Assembly: GCA_004835665.1 (NCBI GenBank)
Contig: RBKR01000013.1
Coordinates: 1,240,001-1,304,000 of the forward strand
Origin: Phoma sp. XZ068
Lineage: Eukaryota; Ascomycota; Dothideomycetes; Pleosporales; Didymellaceae
Direction: 5' to 3'
DNA length: 64,000 nt
Every line of letters begins with the position of its first letter. Positions within the stretch are counted from its first letter, which is position 1. This document shows, piece after piece, positions 23,988-32,054 of this stretch. The notes under the pieces were generated by a model, which did no database searches, was not told where the DNA came from, and worked only from the letters and a program-made list of their open reading frames with translations. Position numbers and translations under genes: made by a program.

Positions 23988-25321
23988 ATGGGGCTCGTCG
24001 ATGGCGTCCCGACAAGGATTCCTTCCCTGCTATCGCTCCTGCATTACTGCCACTACCCCGCCCCACCCTTCGCCCTTTACAACATGCCTGGCTGGGGTAT
24101 ACCCATCTCACCAGAATGCGAGCTACTAAACGACGCCGAGGACCGAGCCAAGGCACAGAATCGACAAGAGACCTGTAACTTTGCAGAGCAGGAGGCGATG
24201 GCGGAGCTGAAAGCAGAGAACGTCAAGCTGAAGGCACGGGTAAAAAAGCTGGAGGCGGAAGGAGACAGTGACCGCAACGAGGTCACGACCAGCACACCAA
24301 ACGGCGTTCTTGCTGAGGGGCTCGACGATATCTCCCAGTGGTTTGTGCCGCCCGGCAGACCGGACCTGCGCGGCATGGTTTGGGATGAAGAGAAGGGTGA
24401 GAAGGGCCCGTACTGCAAGGAAGTGGTACACTTCATGGACAGCATCATGGATTTCGTCGGCAAGGGCTACGTGGTGGAGCTGTTCGAAGACCCGGCACTC
24501 GATCAGAGCAGATTCCCATACAACATGGAGCCGTCACCAGGACAAGAACCAACACCATACGACCTGACCTACGGCCCGCTTGTGCCGAAGGAGCTGCTCG
24601 ACGACTACGAGCAGCCGGCACCACGGAACATGCCGATACCGTTCCCCCTCACGGCGCCCCCACTGAACCGAAGCCCAAAGCCGTGAAGGCAGGCCAGGCG
24701 GTGGACAAGAAGGGCGCCACCAAGACCGATGCGCCGACCAAGAAACACGAGGAAACCCATACCGAGTGGACGTCGGGTCTGACGATCCTCGCAAATATTA
24801 ACACAAACCCACCACCTATGAGGTGGTTCAGAAACAAGGACGGCATACCGATCTTGAGGTGGGCGACCAAGTCAAGGACGAGGTCAAGGACGATCGAACC
24901 ATGGCAGACGCTGCCGAAAGAGGCAAGCTTCGTCTTCATCAAGAAGATGTTGGTAGAGAAACACGGCAGCCACGGCCCGTCGTGGACTTGCTACGGCAAC
25001 TCAGAGGCGCATGGAAGGAAGACACCCATCATATTTTCGGATGTCTTATCCTGCCCTCTCAAGGGCTGTGGACAGAGCAGATCGAAGAAGCGATCCTGCA
25101 TACCACATGACTTCCACGTCCCATCAGCACCCAATGAAGATGATCTCCACGTCGATGCGGTCCCGGCCTCGATCGTGACCCGGAAGAGGGCCAAGCGCAG
25201 TTCAAACTCAAAGAAAAGCAGGAAGAGGCAGAAGAGGAGCGAAGGTGGAGAGTTCGAACAATCAGACCAGAGCCAGTCGGCACTGCAGGGAAATTTGGTT
25301 CAATCTTTCTTTTTGTTTTGA
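23988..25321 (+). CDS. Unrecognised protein with coiled coil and basic C-terminus; reading frame broken midway
   Basis: Not recognised. The first frame (23988-24686; internal Met at 24084, MPGWGIPIS) has a charged coiled-coil-like stretch (AEQEAMAELKAENVKLKARVKKLEAE) and ends at 24686. The second frame, offset, runs to 25321 with a CPLKGCGQSRSKKRSC cluster and a strongly basic nuclear-localisation-like tail (TRKRAKRSSNSKKSRKRQKR). No start ATG or good intron joins them; the frames could be linked by a 1-nt change near the C-run at about 24642-24648. So this is either a frameshifted gene, a sequencing error or two exons with a splice I missed. It lies in the repeat-rich region and has no housekeeping-like homology I can name. 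Confidence 0.4.
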
Positions 25322-26028
25322 TATCACGGGCATGCAGCCTTTTTCATTTCCGTAGTATCAGCAAACCAGCAGGTACATCTACGGTGCGGTGGTAGATAGG
25401 TGTTACTCTTTTTTAGTTGGGCACGAATATGTAATCAACTTTTTAGATGAAAGTACAATTCGCAACGTTCTGTCACTTGTGTAGTCACAACCACTCGCAT
25501 AGAATCAATGTCAGGAAGCAGAAAGGAAACCTTGTATGCAGGAAGGCTGGTCTGGAGATCCTCAGCAAGTCCCACGCAGTCAAGACAACCCAATAAAAGC
25601 CAGTGTAGTCCACTGCCTGCCTATCAGCCTACAATGCCGACATCCATCTGCACTGACTGCCTCCCTTAAAAACAAGATCACGGAACAGAAAGTAAGACAT
25701 CTCGCATGCAGAAAAGCTTGTTGGAGACCTTCAGCAAACCTCAGGCAGGCAAGATGATTTGACAGAAAGGTCTGTAGTCAGGTACCTGCTTATCAGCCTA
25801 TAATGTACGCTTTGATCCACTTTGACTGCCTCCCATAAGACCAAGATCACGGAGCAGAAAGCAGGACTTCTCGTATGCAGAAAGGGTTGGTTGGAGATTC
25901 CCAGTAAGCCTCAGGCAATCAAAATAGCCCAACAAAAGTCTCTGTAGTCAACAACCACCTTATCAGCCCACAATACCTACCACGATCTGCCTTGACTGCC
26001 TCCCATAAACTCGGCGATTGGCACCGTG
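25322..26028. repeat. Three imperfect ~168-bp direct repeats
   Basis: The repeat block spans about 25513-26010. Each unit carries, in order, GCAGAAAG, TTGTATGCAG/CTCGCATGCAG/CTCGTATGCAG, a TTGGAGA-type segment, GCAAGTC/GCAAACCTCAGGCA/GTAAGCCTCAGGCA, TGTAGTC, CTTATCAGCC and GACTGCCTCCC(T/A)TAA. CAGAAAG occurs at 25519, 25686 and 25855, giving spacings of 167 and 169 bp. The units are diverged by substitutions and contain no ORF. 25322-25512 has nothing recognisable. Confidence 0.85.
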
Positions 26029-26673
26029 CTACGTACGTGTCGAGGCGACAATTTTCCAAGCAATCTGCTGAATTTCACCGCGTGCACTTCGGAGATGAGC
26101 ATCTGCAGTTTGGTGGTCCATTTCCAATTGCCGTAGTTTGCTTCATACAATGGAGATCTCAGTGTCGCTGCTAGTGTTGGGCAGGCTATCGAAAGCGTCA
26201 TTCAGTGCTTGCAAGGATTGCAAGAGTCCATTCTTACGAGCTTCTGTATCCAGTGCAACAGGCTCGTCGCATTCAATAGTGTTGATGTCGCTCCTAAAAT
26301 TGTCGACGGTCTCCAATGCATGATTCAACCTCGTTTGCAGGGCCGTGGCGACATTCTCGACATCTTTGGCGGACGACTGGGCGTTAGCAAGCCTGACCAA
26401 GGCCGGTCATTGGATGCCCTTGTCATTACTGTCGATTCTATGTTTGGCGGTGTCCGGGCGTTCATTGCGTGTAGCCGTCTCGCGCTTGAGCTCTTCTTCA
26501 AGCAAGTAGACGCCCACGTCACGACTGTGTCTCGCCAGGAGAACTCTGTTGCCCACCGGGGTGCGAGTCTGTGAGATGCAACCATATTGTAGATTTGTAT
26601 CTGGTGATCCACTCGTGCCAGTCGTGACAGGTTGTGAAGGTGTGGTGCTCGATTGTGGGTCGAGGAAGGAGCG
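26029..26673 (-). pseudogene. Decayed coiled-coil ORF with in-frame stops
   Basis: One minus frame reads from 26673 to a stop at 26029 with protein-like, helix-rich sequence broken by two TGA codons. Segment 1 contains DVGVYLLEEELKRETATRNE and stops after NDKGIQ. Segment 2 has SSAKDVENVATALQTRLNHA and ends NTSSDTEISIV. Segment 3, in the same frame, is SKLRQLEMDHQTADAHLRSA. Continuity of frame and of amphipathic character across both stops argues for a formerly intact gene. The second TGA might sit in a short intron (GTATGAAG donor), but I see no matching acceptor. No family recognised. Confidence 0.5.
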
Positions 26674-26708
26674 TCACTGGCATACCTCACCACGAGGTAG
26701 CATGAGAG

Positions 26709-27302
26709 ATGGTCACGGAGGGACGAACGACGTGTTCGAGCCTCTCTCACCAGACCGCCCATTTCTTCCCCACATCTGCGCTCACTACATCGCACATATC
26801 TTTACATCTGAGCGTTATGTCGATGCTTCTCAGTTCGCAAACCCGCTGCGCACTCGTGAGCAAGTACACCAGTCGGCAGCTCACCGATAGCGAAGTACAA
26901 CGACAGCAAAAGCTCTACGATCAGATTGAGCTAGGTGATCTTGCCAATCTGAGCGATGCATATGAATCTGATGTGCAATAGGACGCTGACGATGTACCGG
27001 ACGCTAACGATGTACCGGACAACGACTACACGAGGGAAGAAGACGACAAAGATCCAGCAGCGATCAATCTGACGGATGCAACCCATCTTGACGAGCCGCC
27101 TGCATTACTGCACACGCTTGTGCAAGACAATTTGTTGCACAACAAACAGGCATGGCGGTTCATCTACCTGAACGACGGCATCGAAGGCTTGGCACGAGAA
27201 GTGATAAGAGAAGAAATTGGGCAGCACGTCGTCAAGATGAACACTGTACAAGCAATAGATGCTGGTTGGTGCATCAAATTCATGGAGGAATGTCTTTTAT
27301 GA
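26709..27302 (+). pseudogene. Decayed ORF with an in-frame amber stop
   Basis: Divergent from the preceding pseudogene, 35 bp away. One frame reads 26709-26978 (ending YTSRQLTDSEVQRQQ ... DAYESDVQ), hits TAG at 26979-26981, then continues in the same frame to 27302 through DADDVPDANDVPDNDYTREE and HNKQAWRFIYLNDGIEGL. The acidic stretch just after the stop includes an 18-bp tandem duplication (26982-27017). C-terminal residues after 27302 appear to continue in another frame (TDRLLLESILYGN). I recognise no family. An intron over the TAG is possible but no donor is obvious. Confidence 0.5.
26982..27017 (+). repeat. 18-bp tandem duplication
   Basis: Two copies of GACGCT(G/A)ACGATGTACCG, encoding DADDVP/DANDVP. 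Confidence 0.9.
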
Positions 27303-28847
27303 CGGACAGGCTTCTCCTGGAATCCATCCTATACGGAAACCTTGCTCAAGACAAGAGGCGCAATCCTAGACTGGCCAATATTCTGAGTTGTCGTTCCGAT
27401 CAAGCGAGTCACTAACCTGGTATTTATTTACAGCAATTTGTCAACGAGTAGAGAGTCTCTAACAAGCGAAACTGTAGATAAGTGACGACACATTGAAGAC
27501 CTACAGACCTCATTCTAACTCTGTACTTTTTTATCTGCTAAACCTCACTACGTGCGCTTTGGAGCTAAATGTTTATTAAATTATATTAGTCGTTCATCAC
27601 TCTCAGTGACTTCCTCAACGTCTTTACCCTCGCACTAACTTTAGCAGAGCCGCCTGTGACATCGCTGCTGGCATCAAGTGGAAGTTTTTATACAGCTTGA
27701 TCTAGCTCTGATCGCCTTAGCTTGCGAAATGGGGTCATATCACACGCCTGAATGCGAAGATTTAAACCGTGCTCGAGCTGAATGGCAACTATTGCGGCCG
27801 TAAAAGTTGTGAAGGTGTGGTGTTTAGGTAGGGTAGAGAAGGGGCGTTATTAGGATCCCTTACAACAGCAAGGTGTAGCCTTAGCGAGGGTACTTGGGAA
27901 AAGCACGAGAAATTTTTTCTCTACTTTACTGTTTGTCCTTATTAAGTGTTACCGCGATAGTTCTTGACTTATGCGCGTGCCAAGAGGTGTTGTGGCTGCG
28001 AGCCCAATGATCGTAAATCAGAACTTTATCACCAGAAGGGTTGATATACAAGCGTAAACGTCAAGCTACTGCATGTACTTATAATGTATAATATAGCGAG
28101 GTTGTAGGAAAACGCAGGGAAGGGAAGTTGGTGGAAAATAATGACATTGGATGACAATTGTCATTGATTGCGCATTGATACTTGTATGAGGTGTGATGAA
28201 GAGGAAAATGAAGCAACTGCTATATTTTGTTATAATAACGGATAAAGATTAATGAAAGCTTCTATCGTGACGTAATGAGGTTGGACTCACGGTGCGTCCC
28301 ACTCACTTATCGTACATCACTGCAGTGTTAAGCGCAAATTGTGCGTTCCAGAGAGAGTGTGTCAGTGTGTGAGCATGCAGGACTTGCCAAAGCAACATCT
28401 GTTACGACCAAGTGAGAAGCCTGCCGTTAGCATACATCAACACAATTGAAGACAACACAGCTGATGATGGCAATTAGTGCATTGCCTGGGTATATGTAGA
28501 CCGGGTGGAGGGACGAATAGGGTCTGACGATGCACAACGCACAACCTGGTCTCAGCAAGTCAGTCGCAGCGAGAAGACACACGAGCAGAGGACAAGCACA
28601 TGGTAAAGATCACCAATGGTTATGCGGAACATCACCCAAGTGAAGCCTCCATTGTAATGTGATCGAAGACCCGCTCGTTCGAGACGAAACGAGGTCAGCT
28701 CCATTGATAGGCCTGAACTTGCAAGTTCAATGCTTGCGCTTTTTAAGTACACTCCGGGACTCCGCAGGCCAAACCCTCCGAGACGGAATATGCTGGTGAA
28801 TCGTTCAGAATCTTCATTTCGTTCCCTTCGCCCTACTCCTAGCTCGT
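27303..28847. other. AT-richer gene-free stretch
   Basis: No ORF of note until the RPL11 3' flank. 27805-27880 is a diverged, transition-rich copy of 26625-26700 (see finding). The last few hundred bases are RPL11 3' UTR and terminator space. Confidence 0.5.
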
Positions 28848-29472
28848 TTATCGGACAATGCCCTCGAAGCGGTTCTTGTACCACTTGACGGTCTCGGCCT
28901 GGTCGACGCGGTGGGAGGCGCCGATTCTGCTCTTGCAGCGCCTGCGCTTGGCGACGCGCTCACCGGGGCGGGTCATGCAGACGTAGAAGTCCATGCCGTA
29001 GATACTGCGGGGTGTTAGCGGCGGCCGCTGCGTGGTGAACTTCATGCTACGTACCCAATGCTGGGGTCGTACTTGATGCCCAAGTCGATGTGCTCGGAGA
29101 TACCGAAACCGAAGTTGCCGGACTCGCTGAAGTTGCGCTTGCGGAGCTCGTACTCCTTGACCTTGAGGCCGCGCTCGAGGATCTCCTCGGCCTTGGGGCC
29201 GCGGACGGTGACGTGGACGGAGATCTTCTCGTTACGACGGATACCGAAGGTACGGACGGTGTAGCGGGCCTTGGAGTAGACGGGAGTCTGACCAGAAAGC
29301 TGCTCGAGCACCTTGGCGGCACGAGTGAGCCTGTCACCAGACTCTCCGACGGAGATGTTGAGGACGAGCTTCTGGATGCGGAGCTCCCGCATGGGGTTGG
29401 AGGCCTTGTCGGACTGCCATGTCAATTAGCATTGCATCGCGGTGCTGGTGGTGGCGGGCGGGCGCATACCAT
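28848..29472 (-). CDS. RPL11: 60S ribosomal protein L11 (uL5)
   Basis: Binds 5S rRNA and sits in the central protuberance of the 60S subunit. Three exons: 29472-29470 (only the ATG), 29413-29055 and 29004-28848, giving 172 aa. Intron 1 (29414-29469; GTATGC, branch TGCTAAT, GGCAG) follows the start codon directly, a common arrangement in fungal ribosomal-protein genes. Intron 2 (29005-29054) has donor GTACGT in phase 2. The sequence matches uL5 throughout: MSDKASNPMRELRIQKL, NISVGESGDRLTRA, GQTPVYSKARYTVR, GIRRNEKI, IGIYGMDFYV and a C-terminal KWYKNRFEG. It shares a 281-bp divergent promoter region with the SmB gene. Confidence 0.97.
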
Positions 29473-29753
29473 GGTGACTGCTGACGGTTAGTTGGGCGAG
29501 GTGGACTGTCGAGAGAGATGGCAGCTGGCGGAAGTGCGAGTGATAATTTGGGCTCGGCTGTGCGCGTCGTGCGGCGCTAGACGAAGCTAGTGCGGTGGCC
29601 CGAGCGCCCAGCGAGCGCAACTTTGAGAGCTCACGACGACATACGGCAGCTCCACATCCACCCCGCCCAGCACGAACACAGGGGTTGCGCAGACAGTCGC
29701 TGCTATCCATCTCTCGAGTCTCCCGTCGTCCTCGGACGCGCAACACAGCAACC
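29473..29753. promoter_or_regulatory. Divergent promoter region RPL11/SmB
   Basis: Only 281 bp separate the two start codons, so a ribosomal-protein gene and a core splicing gene must share this segment. No TATA box was seen. Confidence 0.7.
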
Positions 29754-30609
29754 ATGGCCGCCGCCAACCGACAGGGCAAGATGGTGAGTTCTCTGCCTGC
29801 ACGCGCGAACCGTGACCTGAGCGAGGCGCATAGAAACCGACTGACGTGCCTTACAGCAAAACCTAGTAAGCGCTCTCCCGTCCGCCCGAATCGCAGCCAG
29901 CTCACCGTGCGCAGATCAACTACCGCATGAAGGTGACACTTCAGGACGGTAGGCAGATGGTCGGGCAGATGCTCGCATTCGACAAGGTATGGAAGTCTTG
30001 GAGTCTCTCGACCCAGCCCTGCTAACGCCCCCAGCACATGAACCTCGTCCTCGCCGACACCGAAGAGTTCCGCCGCACACGACGAAGGGGGAAGGCTGCG
30101 CCTGGCGCAACCCAGCAGGTCACCGAGACGGAGGAGCGCCGCGCCATTGGACTGACCATCATTCGCGGCGCGCACGTTATCTCGCTGTCCGTTGACGGAC
30201 CGCCGCCTGCAGACCCTGCCGCACGACTGGGAGGAGCGTCTGGTGGACCGTCGACCGCTGCGACGCTGGCCGCTGGACCTGGTGTCGCACGGCCTGCAGG
30301 ACGTGGGCTGCCAGTTGGTCTCACCGGGCCTGCTGCTGGTGTTGGAGGACCTGGCCCTGGGTTCGGCGCACCGCCGTTCGCTGGAGGCCCGCCAGGATTT
30401 GGCGGACCGCCTCCAGGCTTTGGTGGACGCGGAGGACCCCCAGGTGGACCGCGTACGTTTCTATCTACTTCGATCGAATATGCAGCTAACACATGACAGC
30501 TGGATTCCCTCCTGCGGGTGGACCTCCTGGCTTTGGCGGACCCCCAGGTTTCGGTGGACCCCCAGGCTTCCAGGGCCGCGGTGGCCCTCCTGGATTCGGT
30601 GGACGGTAG
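29754..30609 (+). CDS. SMB1: Small nuclear ribonucleoprotein SmB/B'
   Basis: Component of the heptameric Sm ring of U1, U2, U4 and U5 snRNPs; pre-mRNA splicing, nucleus. Five exons: 29754-29783, 29857-29865 (9 nt), 29915-29986, 30035-30452 and 30500-30609, total 212 aa. Sm1 motif: NYRMKVTLQDGRQMVGQMLAFDKHMNLVL, assembled across introns; Sm2 motif: IIRGAHVISLSVDG. The C-terminal half is Gly/Pro-rich with repeated PPGFGG-type units, the normal SmB tail. The 9-nt exon 2 (CAA AAC CTA, Gln-Asn-Leu) supplies residues 11-13 and is needed to produce KMQNLINYRM. Introns have donors GTGAGT, GTAAGC, GTATGG and GTACGT. Confidence 0.95.
29857..29865 (+). other. 9-nt micro-exon of SmB
   Basis: TTACAG precedes and GTAAGC follows CAAAACCTA. 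Skipping keeps frame but deletes QNL from the conserved N-terminal helix of the Sm fold. Confidence 0.8.
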
Positions 30610-31142
30610 ACACAAAGGGACCTCGCAATCATCGAGTTACCTCACAGCCTCACTTGCGCCCGCGATTGATTACGAAAAGCTTGCACGCTGGCGCAAAAAA
30701 AGCGCACCAATTGAGTCAGGAAGCGGTCAACGCGAAGCACTCGGATGCATCAGATCTTCAGATGTTGAGATCGTGTTCGATGCAGTTGGAAGGTGTTAGG
30801 CTCAAAAGCATGCCATTGGAAATTACGTTTAGAAGCAGCGAAACCAGGCGCACTACAAATCAAGAATACCACGTCTCAGCATCTCACAAATCTCTGTATC
30901 CGTGACCAATAAACAAACCCGGGCTATGAAATGATGTGCTTGCTATGCTGTGATGTCGCGCACGTGACCCTTCCATCGGGCCTCCGAAAAGCGCAGCTTG
31001 CGACCCTGCTCACGGAAAATCCCTTGGCGCGGCGACTTCTCAACACTACGGCACCGACACCCGCGCTCCACAACGACCGATCGCTCACGTTCGTCGCGCG
31101 CCTACTCCTCCTCCGTCCGTCCGTCGCTCACACCCGCCCACC
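30610..31142. other. SmB 3' flank and MPC1 upstream region
   Basis: About 530 bp; overlapping ORFs here run out of real SmB exons and are shadows. No other gene seen. Confidence 0.6.
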
Positions 31143-31822
31143 ATGGCCGCCGCAATTAAAGCCCTCAATGCGAAGATTCGCTCGAACAAGTACACGGATT
31201 ATATCTGCTCGACCCGTACGTAGCCGCCCGAGATAGCTTGGAGGTGCTGTAGATGCAGTGGTAGAGGACTGCGTGGGGATTGCATGAGGAGATGGGGGGA
31301 GTAGAGATTTAAGAAGATGATTAGACTGACGAGCGGCAGATTTCTGGGGTCCCGTTAGTAACTTTGGTATCCCCATTGCTGCAATCGCGGATATGAGTAA
31401 AGATCCTGAGATGTAGGTTCCCACTCCATACACCCAAACCCACCTCTCCCCCATATACACCCTCTCCCCCATATACACCCTCTCCCCCATATACACCCTC
31501 TCCCCTTCCCTAACCTACCTCTCTTTCTGTCGCAGTCGAGTGTCTAGTCTAATAAGTGGTGTGTACTAACTCCCCCCCCAGTATCTCCGGCCGCATGACC
31601 GGCGCCCTAACCCTCTACTCGGGAACCTTCATGCGCTACGCCATGGCCGTCACACCCGCAAACTACCTGCTCTTCGGCTGCCACGCTATCAACTTCACCT
31701 CCCAGCTGGTGCAGGGCTACCGATACGTGAACTACTTCCATTTTGGAGGCAAGGAGGCCAAGCTTGCGGCGGGGGGTGTGGAGGGTGTTAAGGAGAAGGT
31801 TGAGGCTGCTGTTTCGAAATAG
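31143..31822 (+). CDS. MPC1: Mitochondrial pyruvate carrier subunit 1
   Basis: With MPC2/3 imports pyruvate across the mitochondrial inner membrane. Three exons (31143-31215, 31340-31412, 31582-31822) give 128 aa, the family size. Seen: an N-terminal amphipathic KALNAKIRSNKYTDYICSTHFWGPVSNFGIP (written here as KYTDYICST then HFWGPVSNFGIP), the conserved WGPVxNxxxPxAAxxD core, MSKDPEIISGRMT, then two hydrophobic segments (LYSGTFMRYAM; NYLLFGCHAINF) and QLVQGYRYVNYF. Intron 1 donor GTACGT; intron 2 (31413-31581) has branch TACTAAC and carries a perfect triplicate 18-bp repeat. Confidence 0.95.
31451..31504 (+). repeat. 18-bp tandem repeat x3 in MPC1 intron 2
   Basis: Three identical copies of CCATATACACCCTCTCCC. 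Confidence 0.95.
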
Positions 31823-31904
31823 ATGGATATTCAGGGAGGGGGGAATGAGGGAGGGAGAGGGGGAGGGAGAGGGAGAGGGTGTGTGTATATTATTGCGATA
31901 CCGG

Positions 31905-31951
31905 AAGGACAAGACAAGACAAGACAAGACAGGACGAGACGAGACGAGATA
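31905..31951 (+). repeat. Degenerate AAGAC/GAGAC pentamer repeat
   Basis: Runs of ACAAG/ACGAG units in the MPC1 3' flank, next to a purine-rich GAGGGA tract. Confidence 0.8.
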
Positions 31952-32054
31952 GGGCAGACAAGATAGCAACGAGCATTTTGACCAGTTTCATTCACTTAAC
32001 AATTCCCTCATATTACAACATACAACTTATATATACGACACGCGATATATACAT

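Noticed and set aside
25513..26010. CRISPR-like array
   Set aside because: Eukaryotic context; repeats are long, diverged and contiguous, without constant spacers.
30022..30615. 197-aa Pro/Gly-rich minus ORF opposite SmB
   Set aside because: Mirror of the SmB Gly/Pro tail.
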